Shown here one piece after another: positions 24,842 to 33,875 of a stretch of DNA of 64,000 nt (positions within the stretch are counted from its first letter, which is position 1; the number at the start of each line of letters is the position of its first letter). The DNA comes from Sanguibacter hominis ATCC BAA-789. Lineage in GTDB: Bacteria > Actinomycetota > Actinomycetes > Actinomycetales > Cellulomonadaceae. The notes beneath the pieces are model-generated. The model ran no database searches, was not told where the DNA came from, and saw only the letters and a program-made list of their open reading frames with translations. Made by a program: the position numbers and the translations under genes. The stretch covers positions 868,001-932,000 of the forward strand of contig NZ_JAAXOW010000001.1 in assembly GCF_012396185.1 (NCBI RefSeq). The letters are read 5' to 3'.

Positions 24842-25558
24842 TCAGACGACGATCGACGCGACGACGTGGACGAGCATCCCGCCGACGAGCACCGGCACGA
24901 GCGCGGCAGCCAGGCCGCCGGTCCGCGTCTGCGACTGCGGCAGACGCTCGAACATCACGTGGAAAGAAGCGGCGAGGATGCCGGCCGTCGCGCCGAGCCA
25001 GAGCCCCTGCGCGACGTCGACCTGCGGGAGGACCGTGCCGAGGGCCCCGCCCACGCCGACCGCGACCCCCACGGTGAGTCCGACGTTCGCCCACCCGCGC
25101 CACGGCAGCGCGGCCGCGACCGCTGAGGCGGCCGCGAGGGTCGCGGCAGCGCACACGACGATGCCCTCGCCCGAGTAGACGGCGACCCAGCCGGACGCGC
25201 TCAGCACGACGAAGACGCCGCCGACGGTCCCGGACAGCGACTCGACGAGCCGCATGCGGCCGTCACGACGGAGCATCTCGCGGACGAACGACAAGATGAG
25301 GCCGCCGGCCGCGACGAACGGGAGGAAGGCGAGACCCTGGTCGCCGAGCACGGCGGCGACGGAGCCGAGGCCGACGATGGCGAGCACCGCGGTCGCACCG
25401 GCGGGCCAGGGCAGCTCGACGAGGGAGGGCCAGCCCGCGGCGAAGGCCAGGGCGAGGACGGCGGACGTGGCGACCAGCGGAACCTCGCCGAGGTACGCCG
25501 CCACGGCGACGAGCGCGGCCAGCGCGGCCGTCACGACGGCGCGGGTCGATCTGCTCAC
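24842..25558 (-). CDS. Conserved membrane protein of unknown function
   Basis: A 238-aa, Ala/Val-rich protein with about seven to eight predicted membrane helices, e.g. AVVTAALAALVAVAAYLGEV, AVLAIVGLGSVAAVLGDQGL, GTVGGVFVVLSASGWVAVY and GLAAALVPVLVGGMLVHVVA. A basic loop FVREMLRRDGRMRLVESL lies in the middle. GTG start. No family is recognised; a phosphatidate-cytidylyltransferase-like look is possible but not supported by a motif. It is divergent from glnR. Confidence 0.6.
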   Translation of the reverse strand: MSRSTRAVVTAALAALVAVAAYLGEVPLVATSAVLALAFAAGWPSLVELPWPAGATAVLAIVGLGSVAAVLGDQGLAFLPFVAAGGLILSFVREMLRRDGRMRLVESLSGTVGGVFVVLSASGWVAVYSGEGIVVCAAATLAAASAVAAALPWRGWANVGLTVGVAVGVGGALGTVLPQVDVAQGLWLGATAGILAASFHVMFERLPQSQTRTGGLAAALVPVLVGGMLVHVVASIVV

Positions 25559-25723
25559 TGTGTACGCACGTCCAGGGCGTCGGAGGGCTGGGAGTCACTC
25601 GATTCTCCCAGATGTTGGCGCCGTCCACGACCATCGGCTCCGTCGGACGATAATGTCGGCACGTCACCGGCATCCCCGCTGCGTCGACCACCGTGATGCG
25701 TTCGAGAGAAGGAGGTGAGGCGT

Positions 25724-26479
25724 GTGGCCGAGCTCCTGCTCCTGACACCCGCAGCCGGCGCCTCCGCCCAGGTGCTGCCCGCACTAGGACTCCTGGCGCA
25801 CCGCGTGCGCGTCCTGCCCATGGAGCCCTCCGCGTTGGTCGACGCCCCCGACTCCGACGTCCTGCTCCTCGACGCCCGGCACGACCTGGCGGGCGCCCGC
25901 ACGACGTGCCGCGTGCTCCAGGCCGCTGGCCTGGACGTGCCCCTCGTGCTGATCCTCACCGAGGGCGGCCTGACCGTCGTCACCGGCGAGTGGGGCGCGA
26001 GCGACCTCCTCCTCGAGACGGCGTCGCCCGCCGAGGTCGAGGCGCGCCTGCGGCTCGCGATCGAGCGCGGCTCCGGCGCCCGCGGTGACGACGCGCCCGA
26101 GGAGATCTCCTCGGGCGACCTCGTGATCGACGCGAGCGGCTACACGGTCCGTGTGCGCGGCGTGCCGATCGACCTGACCTACAAGGAGTTCGAGCTGCTC
26201 AAGTGCCTGGGCCAGCACCCGGGCCGCGTGTTCACGCGGGCCCAGCTCCTCCAGGAGGTCTGGGGCTACGACTACTACGGAGGCACCCGGACGGTCGACG
26301 TGCACGTGCGTCGGCTGCGCGCGAAGCTCGGCCCTGAGCACGAGCAGCTCATCGGCACGGTGCGCAACGTCGGCTACCGGTTCGACCCGCCGTCGTCCCG
26401 ACGTCCGGGCGGGGAGCCGCCGACCGCAGTCTCGGCGCCCGAGCCTGCGACCGCCGACCTCGAGACGGGTGACATGTGA
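25724..26479 (+). CDS. glnR: GlnR-type orphan response regulator
   Basis: A 251-aa DNA-binding regulator of nitrogen metabolism. The receiver-like N-terminal domain begins [12 protein letters not shown] and keeps the phospho-site-equivalent Asp in [15 protein letters not shown]. The OmpR-type winged helix is very conserved with mycobacterial Gln[72 protein letters not shown]. No partner kinase gene is present, as expected for GlnR. AAGGAGG 8 nt before GTG 25724 sets the start. TAATGT at 25651 is a possible -10 box. Its stop overlaps the start of a hydrolase-like gene. Confidence 0.9.
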   Translation: MAELLLLTPAAGASAQVLPALGLLAHRVRVLPMEPSALVDAPDSDVLLLDARHDLAGARTTCRVLQAAGLDVPLVLILTEGGLTVVTGEWGASDLLLETASPAEVEARLRLAIERGSGARGDDAPEEISSGDLVIDASGYTVRVRGVPIDLTYKEFELLKCLGQHPGRVFTRAQLLQEVWGYDYYGGTRTVDVHVRRLRAKLGPEHEQLIGTVRNVGYRFDPPSSRRPGGEPPTAVSAPEPATADLETGDM

Positions 26480-27384
26480 GCGCCGACTTCAGCTCGGTCC
26501 TGATCGACGGACCGTGGAAGCACGAGCTGGTGCCGGCGAACGGGGCGCGGTTCCACGTCGCGATCGCCGGCCCGGTCGACGCACCCGGCCCGCTCGTCGT
26601 CCTGCTCCACTCGTTCCCGCAGTTCTGGTGGGCGTGGCGCTTCCAGATCGAGGCGCTCGCCGCGGCCGGGCACCGCGTCGCGGCGATGGACCTGCGTGGC
26701 GTCGGCGCGTCGGACAAGCCGCCGTCGGGCTACGACGTCGCGACGCGCTCGCGGGACGTCGCGGGAGTGGTCCGCAGCCTCGGCGCGGACTCGGCCGTGA
26801 TCGTGGGTCACGGCCTGGGCGGTGTCGTCGCGTGGGCGATGGCGTCGCTCCAGCCGTCGGTGACGGACGGCGTCGTCGCGCTCAGCGCACCGCACCCCGC
26901 CCGCCTGCACCGCACGGCCCGCGCGGCGCTCACGCCGACCGCGCTCAAGCACCTCGCGTTCCTGCAGCTGCCCGTCCTGCCCGAGCGTGCGTTCGCGAAC
27001 CGGTCGCTGACGACGCAGCTGCTCGTCGAGGGCTCGTACGAGCGCCGGAGCTCGAGCGAGCTCGCGACCTACGAGACGGCGATGGCCGTGCCCTTCGCCG
27101 CGCACAACTCGATCGAGGCGGTGCGCTGGCTCATGCGGTCGACGCCGCGACTCGACGGTCGCAGGTTCTTGTCGGTCGTGCGACGCCCGATCGCCGTGCC
27201 GGCGATGCAGGTGCACGGCGCGCACGACGCGTTCTTGCGCCCCGAAGGGGTCGAGCTCGACGCGGCCGCGCTCACCCGCGACCTGCGCTTCGAGATGCTC
27301 GACGACGCGGGGCACTTCCTGCACGAGGAGCGACCCGAGCAGGTCGACCGGCTGCTGCTCGACTTCCTCGCACGCTGGCGCTGA
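26476..27384 (+). CDS. Alpha/beta-hydrolase-fold protein lacking the nucleophile
   Basis: A 302-aa protein of the epoxide-hydrolase/haloalkane-dehalogenase branch: [34 protein letters not shown], and the C-terminal [20 protein letters not shown] with the catalytic His. The nucleophile elbow reads [13 protein letters not shown], with Gly where Asp or Ser should be, so classical hydrolysis is unlikely. GTG start overlaps the glnR stop (GTGA), coupling the two. It may be a binding protein or use unusual chemistry. Confidence 0.75.
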   Translation: MSADFSSVLIDGPWKHELVPANGARFHVAIAGPVDAPGPLVVLLHSFPQFWWAWRFQIEALAAAGHRVAAMDLRGVGASDKPPSGYDVATRSRDVAGVVRSLGADSAVIVGHGLGGVVAWAMASLQPSVTDGVVALSAPHPARLHRTARAALTPTALKHLAFLQLPVLPERAFANRSLTTQLLVEGSYERRSSSELATYETAMAVPFAAHNSIEAVRWLMRSTPRLDGRRFLSVVRRPIAVPAMQVHGAHDAFLRPEGVELDAAALTRDLRFEMLDDAGHFLHEERPEQVDRLLLDFLARWR

Positions 27385-27390
27385 CGGGCG

Positions 27391-28119
27391 TCAGTACGGC
27401 CTGACGAGCGCGGCCGCCGCGGCCGGGTCGTTCTCACCGATGCCCGCCGACGGGCAGAGCTGCGCGATCGCGCACGCCCCGCACGCTGGGCGGCGCGAGT
27501 GGCACACGCGACGCCCGTGGAAGATCAGCCGGTGCGACAGGAGCGTCCACTCGCTCTTCTCGATGAGCCCGCCGACGGCCGTCTCGACCTTGACCGGGTC
27601 CTCCTCGGCCGTCCAGCCGAGCCTCCGGACGAGCCGCCCGAAGTGCGTGTCGACCGTCAGGCCAGGTACGCCGAACGCGTCGCCCAGCACGACGTTGGCC
27701 GTCTTGCGCCCCACGCCCGGCAGCGCGACGAGCGCGTCGAGGTCGGCCGGCACCTCGCCGTCGTGCCGCTCGACGAGCGCGCGGCCGAGCCCCACGAGGG
27801 ACTTCGCCTTCGCCCGGAAGAAGCCCGTCGACCGGATGATCTGCTCGATGTCCTCGACGTCGGCCGCCGCGTAGTGCGCCGCGGTCGGGTACGCCGCGAA
27901 CAGTGCGGGCGTCACCTGGTTCACCCGCACGTCCGTCGTCTGGGCGGAGAGCACGGTCGCGACGAGCAGCTCGAGCGGCGTCGTGAAGTCCAGCTCGCAG
28001 TGCGCGTCCGGGTGCGCGACGGCGAGCGCACGGTTGGTCCGCCGGGCGCGTCTGAGCAGGGCGAGAGGCGTCTCCCCCGCGACCGTCGGACGCGCTGCGG
28101 GGGCATCGTTCCTGGGCAC
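27391..28119 (-). CDS. nth: Endonuclease III
   Basis: A 242-aa DNA glycosylase/AP lyase that removes oxidised pyrimidines. The helix-hairpin-helix [18 protein letters not shown] holds the catalytic Lys, [14 protein letters not shown] the catalytic Asp, and the C-terminal cluster loop [17 protein letters not shown] carries the four Cys (C-x6-C-x2-C-x5-C) for 4Fe-4S. GTG start with TAGGCT 6 nt upstream, so leaderless. It is convergent with the glnR unit. The nth-crp neighbourhood is common in actinobacteria. Confidence 0.95.
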   Translation of the reverse strand: MPRNDAPAARPTVAGETPLALLRRARRTNRALAVAHPDAHCELDFTTPLELLVATVLSAQTTDVRVNQVTPALFAAYPTAAHYAAADVEDIEQIIRSTGFFRAKAKSLVGLGRALVERHDGEVPADLDALVALPGVGRKTANVVLGDAFGVPGLTVDTHFGRLVRRLGWTAEEDPVKVETAVGGLIEKSEWTLLSHRLIFHGRRVCHSRRPACGACAIAQLCPSAGIGENDPAAAAALVRPY

Positions 28120-28233
28120 GCGCCCAGCCTAGGACGCGCTCGGGCTCAAGGTCGCAGGCCGGGACGCCGATCTACAGGGCAGCAGCACGCGCCGAGCGTC
28201 GCTGCAACACGGCTTCGGGGCGGAAGGAGCGGC

Positions 28234-28632
28234 ATGACCATGCAGATCGGCACGACAGCCGCTCTCGACGACCTCCGCCTGCGGCGCCGGGCGCTGCGCT
28301 CAGAGGTGAACCGCGTCCTCCACTGGCGCCGCCTCATCAAGGCGCGCATCGACCTGTCTGTCGCGGGGGCGCTCCTGCCCGACCGCCTCGGCATCGATGC
28401 CTGGGACGTCCTGCGGCCTGCCGACTCCGTCCTTCCCGACCACGTGCGGATGGCGCAGCTCGTCCGCGGCTCCGGCTCGGCGTCGGCCGTGCTCGACCTG
28501 CCCGAGCTGCGCGACATCGACCGGCATCTCGCCGCGTACGGAGCGCACGCCAGGTCCGAGCTCGAGCGCGTCACGTCGCTGCTCGTCGAGCTCCTGTCGC
28601 AAGACCTCACCGAGGAGCACGCGGGCCTCTAA
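28234..28632 (+). CDS. Helical RsiG-like protein (tentative)
   Basis: A 132-aa, largely alpha-helical cytosolic protein with GGAAGGAGC before ATG. Helix one, LDDLRLRRRALRSEVNRVLH then WRRLIKARIDLS, resembles the c-di-GMP-binding coiled coil of actinobacterial RsiG anti-sigma factors, which read E-x3-S-x2-R-x3-Q-x3-D. Here the E and S positions do not align and the Q aligns with Lys, so ligand binding is doubtful. A second helix pair ends LERVTSLLVELLSQDL. No WhiG-like sigma gene is nearby. Low-confidence assignment. Confidence 0.4.
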   Translation: MTMQIGTTAALDDLRLRRRALRSEVNRVLHWRRLIKARIDLSVAGALLPDRLGIDAWDVLRPADSVLPDHVRMAQLVRGSGSASAVLDLPELRDIDRHLAAYGAHARSELERVTSLLVELLSQDLTEEHAGL

Positions 28633-28646
28633 TCCGGTGCTCACAG

Positions 28647-28662
28647 CGTGATCTGGTGCACA
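28647..28662. promoter_or_regulatory. Candidate Crp autoregulatory site
   Basis: CGTGATCTGGTGCACA matches TGTGA-N6-TCACA at eight of ten arm positions and lies 44 bp before the crp start. It shares CGTGATCTG with the site upstream of nhaA. Confidence 0.45.
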
Positions 28663-28705
28663 ATGTGAGTGAGCCTTCGGGACCGGATCGACAAAGGAAT
28701 GACAC

Positions 28706-29383
28706 GTGGACGACTCAGTGGTCCTTGCAGCCCCGCTCTTCGCAGGCCTCGACCCCGAGGAAGCCCGCCCCCTGCTCGCGTCGATGGCCACGGTTCGTCT
28801 GACGCGCGGTGACGTGCTGTTCAACGAGGGTGAGCGCGGCGACCGCCTGTTCATCATCTCCGAGGGAAAGATCAAGCTCGGTCGGCGTTCCTCGGACGGC
28901 CGCGAGAACTTGATGGCGATCCTCGGTCCGGGCGAGATGTTCGGCGAGCTGTCGCTCTTCGACCCGGGGCCCCGCACGCTGACGGCGAGCGCCGTCGCGG
29001 ACACGACCCTCCAGGAGCTGTCGCACGCCGAGCTCGTCGCCTGGCTGCAGGCGCACCCTGGCATGTCCAAGTTCCTGCTCGGCGCGCTCGCACGCCGCCT
29101 CCGTCGGACGAACGAGAACCTCGCCGACCTCGTCTTCTCGGACGTTCCCGGCCGCGTCGCCAAGGCGCTCCTCGACCTGTCCACGCGCTTCGGTCAGAAG
29201 ACCGACGAGGGCATCCGTGTCGCGCACGACCTCACGCAGGAGGAGCTCGCTCAGCTCGTCGGCGCGTCGCGTGAGACGGTCAACAAGGCGCTCGCCGACT
29301 TCGCGGCACGCGGCTGGGTGCGTCGCGAGGGCCGCGCCGTCGTCCTCCTCGACATCCCGCGCCTGGAGCGCCGCGCCCGCTGA
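28706..29383 (+). CDS. crp: cAMP receptor-type regulator (Crp/GlxR)
   Basis: A 225-aa global regulator, clearly orthologous to mycobacterial Crp. The cyclic-nucleotide domain includes RGDVLFNEGERGDRLFIISE and GEMFGELSLFDPGPRTLTA with the phosphate-binding Arg. The hinge reads RRLRRTNENLADLVFSDVPG. The HTH is LTQEELAQLVGASRETVNKA. GTG start with AAAGGA upstream. It sits between the RsiG-like gene and a bidirectional terminator and has a candidate binding site of its own. Target prediction rests on family knowledge. Confidence 0.95.
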   Translation: MDDSVVLAAPLFAGLDPEEARPLLASMATVRLTRGDVLFNEGERGDRLFIISEGKIKLGRRSSDGRENLMAILGPGEMFGELSLFDPGPRTLTASAVADTTLQELSHAELVAWLQAHPGMSKFLLGALARRLRRTNENLADLVFSDVPGRVAKALLDLSTRFGQKTDEGIRVAHDLTQEELAQLVGASRETVNKALADFAARGWVRREGRAVVLLDIPRLERRAR

Positions 29384-29400
29384 CACGGCCCCTGACGCAG

Positions 29401-29437
29401 CGATGCGCCCGTGACGCTCAGCGTCACGGGCGCATCG
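29401..29437. terminator. Bidirectional hairpin terminator between crp and ridA
   Basis: CGATGCGCCCGTGACGC (29401-29417) pairs perfectly with 29421-29437 over the three-base loop TCA, a 17-bp stem between convergent genes. There are no long T tracts. Confidence 0.8.
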
Positions 29438-29453
29438 TCGTTGCGGGGCCTGG

Positions 29454-29927
29454 TCAGGCGACCTCGACCATGATCTCGACCTCGACCGGCGAGTCGAGCG
29501 GCAGGACCGCGACGCCGACGGCGGACCGGGCGTGCACGCCAGCCTCGCCGAAGATCTCGCCGAGGACGGTGCTCGCGCCGTTGATGACTCCCGGCTGGCC
29601 CGTGAACCCCGGCTGGCTCGCGACGAACCCGACGACCTTGACGACGCGCACCACCGTGTCGAGGTCGCCGACGAGCGCGCGGACCGCCGCGACGGCGTTG
29701 AGCGCCGCCACGCGCGCGAGCTCGGCCGCACGCTCGGGGCTCACGTCCTGGGGACCCGTGCCGACCTTGCCCGTCGCGGGGAGCGCGCCGTCGACGAACG
29801 GCAGCTGGCCGGACGTCAGGACGTGGATCCCGGACCGCACGGCGGGGACGTACGCCGCGACGGGTGCCGCGACGTCGGGCAGCGTGATGCCGAGCTCCGC
29901 GAGACGCGCGGCGACGCGGCCGCTCAC
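29454..29927 (-). CDS. RidA-family protein (enamine/imine deaminase type)
   Basis: A 157-aa protein of the YjgF/YER057c/UK114 group that clears reactive enamine and imine intermediates. VRSGIHVLTSGQLPFVDGAL and VVKVVGFVASQPGF are family strands. The active-site Arg of classical RidA, in the C-terminal R-x-A-V segment, is seen in HARSAVGVAVLPLDSPVEVE. GTG start overlaps the DUF4177 stop (GTGA), so they are co-translated. Confidence 0.85.
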   Translation of the reverse strand: MSGRVAARLAELGITLPDVAAPVAAYVPAVRSGIHVLTSGQLPFVDGALPATGKVGTGPQDVSPERAAELARVAALNAVAAVRALVGDLDTVVRVVKVVGFVASQPGFTGQPGVINGASTVLGEIFGEAGVHARSAVGVAVLPLDSPVEVEIMVEVA

Positions 29928-30091
29928 TTCTCGCCCGTCGGGCGCTTGAGGTACGCCACGAGGTTCGTCGAGCCCTCGGGGCCGGGGACGACCTGGACGA
30001 GCTCCCACCCGTCCGCGCCCCACTGGTCGAGGATCGCCTTCGTGGCATGGATCAGAAGCGGAACGGTTGCGTACTCCCACGTGGTTGCCAT
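29924..30091 (-). CDS. DUF4177-like small protein (55 aa)
   Basis: MATTWEYATVPLLIHATKAI, then LDQWGADGWELVQVVPG and NLVAYLKRP fit the DUF4177 pattern (WEY, then an L-x-x-W/G-x-x-GWELV core). ATG is 7 nt after TACGCT (30104-30099), so leaderless. It is the first gene of a two-gene unit with ridA and divergent from the penicillin-binding protein. Function unknown. Confidence 0.75.
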   Translation of the reverse strand: MATTWEYATVPLLIHATKAILDQWGADGWELVQVVPGPEGSTNLVAYLKRPTGEK

Positions 30092-30220
30092 GTGCCCGAG
30101 CGTAGTGCGTGCCCGACGGGGCGGGCAGGGGGCAACCTTCCAGCGACTCCTTCCCGCCCCGGGGACGTGACACTCACACAACCTGCACACCCCCACCGAG
30201 GCCCTCTCAGGAGGTCCGAC

Positions 30221-30226
30221 TACCCT
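30221..30226 (+). promoter_or_regulatory. -10 box, leaderless promoter of the penicillin-binding protein
   Basis: TACCCT, 6 nt before ATG 30233. It selects this start over the long in-frame upstream extension to 30047. Confidence 0.55.
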
Positions 30227-30232
30227 GGATCC

Positions 30233-32674
30233 ATGCCTCATCCCTCCACCCGGTCGACCCGTCAGGTCAACGTCTTCCAAGCCCTCGCGCTCCTGGTCAC
30301 GTTCCTCCTCCTCGCCGGCGTCGGTGGAGTGCTCACCGCCGGCCTCGTGCTGCCCCTCGCGGCCGGCGCGAGCACGGTCACCGACGAGAGCGCCGAGGTG
30401 TTCGAGGCGCTGCCCGACGAGCTCGTCCCTGGGCCGCTCTCGCAGAAGTCGACGATCGTCGACCGTGACGGCAAGCTGCTCGCGACGTTCTACATCCAGA
30501 ACCGCGTGGTGGTCCCGCTCAACGAGATCTCCCTCGCGATGCAGAACGCGATGGTCGCGATCGAGGACAAGCGCTTCTTCGGCCACGGCGGGGTCGACGT
30601 CGAGGGCATGGCGCGCGCCGTCGTCGTCAACCTCGCGTCGAAGAGCCGTCAGGGCGCGTCGACGCTCACGCAGCAGTACGTCAAGAACGTCCTCATCGAG
30701 GAGGCGTCCCGCGCAGGCGACAAGCTCGCCGTCGAGGCAGCGCGCGACGACACGATCGAGCGCAAGCTCCGCGAGGCCAAGCTGGCGATCGCGATCGAGA
30801 AGAAGATGTCGAAGCTCGAGATCCTTGAGCGCTACCTCAACATCGCGCAGTTCGGCTCGTCGGTGTGGGGTGTCGAGAGCGCCGCGCGGTACTACTTCAA
30901 CAAGTCCGCGAAGGACCTGAACATCACCGAGGCCGCGACGATCGCAGGCATCACGAAGGCCCCCACGAAGTACGACCCGGCGCTCAACCCGAAGAACGCC
31001 ACGGACCGCCGCAACCTCGTGCTGAACAACATGTTCGCGCAGGGCTACATCACCAAGGCGGAGCTCGACGACGCGCGCGCGGTCAAGCTCGAGGACATCC
31101 TCGACATCACGCCCGTCGAGAACAGCTGCGAAGGCGCTGGTGGGGCCGCGTACTTCTGCGACTACGTCACCAAGGTCATCCTCAGCGACCCGGTCTTCGG
31201 CAAGACGAAGGGGGACCGCTACGACCTGCTGACCCGCGGCGGGCTGACGATCCGCACGACGCTCGACTCGAAGGCCCAGAAGGCCGCGAACAAGGAGCTG
31301 CGCGCGTCGATCCCCGCGAAGGACCCCTCGGGCATCGCTACCGCTCTCACGTCCGTCGAGCCCGGTACGGGCGAGATCCTCGTCATGGCCCAGAACCGGA
31401 AGTTCGTCGCTAACGCCGACGACGTCAAGGTAGGCCAGACGACGGTCAACTACTCGGCGGACCAGGCGCACGGCGGCTCCCGCGGCTTCCAGCCGGGCTC
31501 GTCGTTCAAGCCGTTCGTGCTCGCCGAGTGGCTCAAGTCCGGGCACTCGCTCAACCAGATGGTCAACGCGAGCTCCACGGCGTGGAAGGGCGACTCGTGG
31601 ACCGCGAGCTGCATCGACAACTTCGGGGCTGGTCGCGGCGAGTACAAGCCCCGCAACTCCGACGGCGCGGGCAGCGGTATGAAGTCCGTCCTCCAGGCGA
31701 CCGCCTTCTCGATCAACACGGCGTACGTCGCGATGGAGAACCAGCTCGACCTGTGCGCGGTCGCCGACACGGCCTACCTGGCTGGCTTCCGGCCCTCGCT
31801 CTCCGAGGCGCCCGACAGCTCGACGAACGCTGATGGCATCCAGGTCGAGCCGTCGATGGTCCTCGGCATCCAGAACACGTCGCCGCTCGCGATGGCGTCC
31901 GCGTACGCGACGTTCGCGTCGGGCGGCAAGTACTGCGAGCCGGTCGCGATCACGTCGGTCCTCGACGCCGAGGGCAAGGAGCTCGAGGTCCCGTCCGCGA
32001 ACTGCCGCACCGTCATCGACTCCTCGGTCGCCGCGGGTGTCAACCACGCGCTCAAGGGCGTGCTCGACAACGGCGGCGCGAAGGCCTCACGACTCTCGGG
32101 CCGCACGGCCGCGGGCAAGACCGGAACGGCACAGATGAGCTACCACACGTGGTTCGTCGGCTACACCCCGCAGCTGTCCACCGCCGTGTGGGTGGGCCAC
32201 CCCGACCGCAACATCTCGATGCAGAACATCGTGATCAACGGGATCCGCCGCCCGATCGTCTACGGCTCGACGATCGCCGCCCCGACGTGGAAGCGGTTCA
32301 TGGACACCGCCCTCAAGGGGCAGCCGAACAAGGAGTTCCCCGAGGTCAGCACCAAGGTCCTGCACGGCGAGAAGGTCGCCGTGCCGCGCGTGTGGGGCCA
32401 GTCGGTCGACGCCGCGAAGAAGCTCCTCGAAGAGGCAGGCTTCTCCGTGACGGTGCGCGAGCAGAAGGTCTACTCGAGCGCGCCTGACGGTGCCGTCGCC
32501 TACACGTCGCCGTCAGGTACCGCGACGAAGGGCACGCTCATCTCGATCTACGTGTCCAACGGGCAGCCCGAGCCGCCGAAGAGCGACGACAACAAGGACA
32601 ACGCGGGCGACAAGGGTAAGGACAACAAGAAGGACAACAAGAAGGGCCGCGGCGGGGCGCGGGGCAACGACTGA
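30233..32674 (+). CDS. Class A penicillin-binding protein (transglycosylase/transpeptidase) with PASTA domain
   Basis: An 813-aa bifunctional peptidoglycan synthase. There is a short cytoplasmic N terminus, one membrane anchor (ALALLVTFLLLAGVGGVLTA), and a GT51 domain with MVAIEDKRFFGHGGVD (catalytic Glu near residue 111) and GASTLTQQYVKN. The transpeptidase domain has Ser in GSSFKPF near 423 and the KTGTA motif near 628. One PASTA domain, VPRVWGQSVDAAKKLLEEAG, follows. The final 35 residues are Lys/Asp/Gly-rich. The metallophosphoesterase gene starts one base after the stop. Confidence 0.95.
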   Translation: MPHPSTRSTRQVNVFQALALLVTFLLLAGVGGVLTAGLVLPLAAGASTVTDESAEVFEALPDELVPGPLSQKSTIVDRDGKLLATFYIQNRVVVPLNEISLAMQNAMVAIEDKRFFGHGGVDVEGMARAVVVNLASKSRQGASTLTQQYVKNVLIEEASRAGDKLAVEAARDDTIERKLREAKLAIAIEKKMSKLEILERYLNIAQFGSSVWGVESAARYYFNKSAKDLNITEAATIAGITKAPTKYDPALNPKNATDRRNLVLNNMFAQGYITKAELDDARAVKLEDILDITPVENSCEGAGGAAYFCDYVTKVILSDPVFGKTKGDRYDLLTRGGLTIRTTLDSKAQKAANKELRASIPAKDPSGIATALTSVEPGTGEILVMAQNRKFVANADDVKVGQTTVNYSADQAHGGSRGFQPGSSFKPFVLAEWLKSGHSLNQMVNASSTAWKGDSWTASCIDNFGAGRGEYKPRNSDGAGSGMKSVLQATAFSINTAYVAMENQLDLCAVADTAYLAGFRPSLSEAPDSSTNADGIQVEPSMVLGIQNTSPLAMASAYATFASGGKYCEPVAITSVLDAEGKELEVPSANCRTVIDSSVAAGVNHALKGVLDNGGAKASRLSGRTAAGKTGTAQMSYHTWFVGYTPQLSTAVWVGHPDRNISMQNIVINGIRRPIVYGSTIAAPTWKRFMDTALKGQPNKEFPEVSTKVLHGEKVAVPRVWGQSVDAAKKLLEEAGFSVTVREQKVYSSAPDGAVAYTSPSGTATKGTLISIYVSNGQPEPPKSDDNKDNAGDKGKDNKKDNKKGRGGARGND

Positions 32675-32675
32675 C

Positions 32676-33605
32676 GTGGCCGAGGTCTGGAAGACGCTCC
32701 GACGCACGCTCGGAGCGGGTCTGGTGGCGGGCGTCGCGGGCGTCGCCTACGCGCGCTGCGAGGCTGAGATGTTCACGCTGCGCCGGGTCACCGTTCCCGT
32801 GCTCCCCTCCGGCGCCGCTGACCTGACCGTCCTGCACCTGTCCGACCTGCATCTCACACCGAGCCAGACCCGGAAGATCGCCTGGGTCCGGGAGCTCGCC
32901 GACCTCGAGCCCGACTTCGTCGTCGACACGGGCGACAACATGGCGCACGTCGACGTGCTGCCGCACCTGTTGCACGCGCTCGAGCCGCTCCTCGCATTCC
33001 CCGGTGCGTTCGTCATGGGCTCGAACGACTACTTCTCGCCCCACGCCAAGAATCCTGCGCGCTATCTCTTACCTGACGCCCGCACACCACGCGTGCCGCG
33101 CAAGCCTGACCTCCCGGTCCATGAGCTCGCGATCGCCCTGTCCGCGGCCGGCTGGGTCGACCTCGACAACAGCAGGGCACGGACGACGATCGCCGGCCTC
33201 GACGTGGCGCTCGCCGGTCTGGACGACCCGCACATCGACCGGGACAAGATGCCCGCTCCTGACCAGACGACGGCGGGCGCGGACCTGCGCCTCGGCGTCG
33301 TGCACGCCCCGTACGTCCGGGCGCTCGACGCGCTGCAGCGCGACGGCGCGGAGCTCATCATCGCGGGGCACACGCACGGCGGGCAGCTCTGCCTGCCGGG
33401 CCTCGGTGCGCTCGTGACGAACTGTGACCTCGACCGAGGGCGCGCCCAGGGGCTGCACGGTTGGCCAGGCGCGCGGCCGGACGAGTTCAGCGGTCACGAC
33501 TCCACGTGGCTGCACGTCTCCGGTGGGCTCGGCACGTCCCCGTACACGCCGGTGCGCTTCGCGTGCCGCCCGTCCGCGACGCTCCTCACCCTCACCGCCC
33601 GCTGA
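32676..33605 (+). CDS. Metallophosphoesterase next to the penicillin-binding protein
   Basis: A 309-aa calcineurin-like phosphoesterase of the YkuE-type group. An N-terminal hydrophobic segment (LGAGLVAGVAGVAYARC) may anchor it. Metal motifs in order: LHLSDLHL (DxH), DFVVDTGDN (GDN), VMGSNDY in place of the usual GNHD, LGVVHAPY, and IIAGHTHGGQLCLPG (GHTHGG). GTG start one base after the PBP stop. Pairing with a class A PBP is common in actinobacteria and suggests a cell-wall or lipid-carrier substrate; this is inferred. Confidence 0.85.
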   Translation: MAEVWKTLRRTLGAGLVAGVAGVAYARCEAEMFTLRRVTVPVLPSGAADLTVLHLSDLHLTPSQTRKIAWVRELADLEPDFVVDTGDNMAHVDVLPHLLHALEPLLAFPGAFVMGSNDYFSPHAKNPARYLLPDARTPRVPRKPDLPVHELAIALSAAGWVDLDNSRARTTIAGLDVALAGLDDPHIDRDKMPAPDQTTAGADLRLGVVHAPYVRALDALQRDGAELIIAGHTHGGQLCLPGLGALVTNCDLDRGRAQGLHGWPGARPDEFSGHDSTWLHVSGGLGTSPYTPVRFACRPSATLLTLTAR

Positions 33606-33626
33606 GAACCGCGAGACTCCGCCGGT

Positions 33627-33656
33627 TTCGTGAAGTAGCCCCCTGTCGGCTATCCT
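33627..33656 (+). promoter_or_regulatory. Probable tRNA-Pro promoter
   Basis: TTCGTG (33627-33632), an 18-bp spacer and TATCCT (33651-33656), about 50 bp before the tRNA. An 18-bp perfect palindrome (33671-33688, TCGAGGTGATCACCTCGA) lies between the start site and the tRNA, within the precursor. Confidence 0.45.
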
Positions 33657-33705
33657 GAGCGAGGCCGTTTTCGAGGTGATCACCTCGAGGGCAGCCGCTA
33701 GACCT

Positions 33706-33783
<78 letters not shown>

Positions 33784-33786
33784 CCG

Positions 33787-33830
33787 AGAGGCCCTCCAGC
33801 CAGCAGAGATGCGGGCAGGAGGGCCTCTTT
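33787..33830 (+). terminator. Terminator after tRNA-Pro
   Basis: AGAGGCCCTCC (33787-33797) pairs with GGAGGGCCTCT (33818-33828), an 11-bp stem with a 20-nt loop, followed by TT. It lies five bases after the tRNA end. Confidence 0.75.
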
Positions 33831-33875
33831 CGTCACGCTGAGCGCGAGCCTCACGACCGACGAGGCCGCACGGTC

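Noticed and set aside
29924-32047. A 707-codon minus-strand open frame across the penicillin-binding protein gene
   Set aside because: Only its last 55 codons (DUF4177) are real; the rest is antisense to a gene with complete catalytic motifs.
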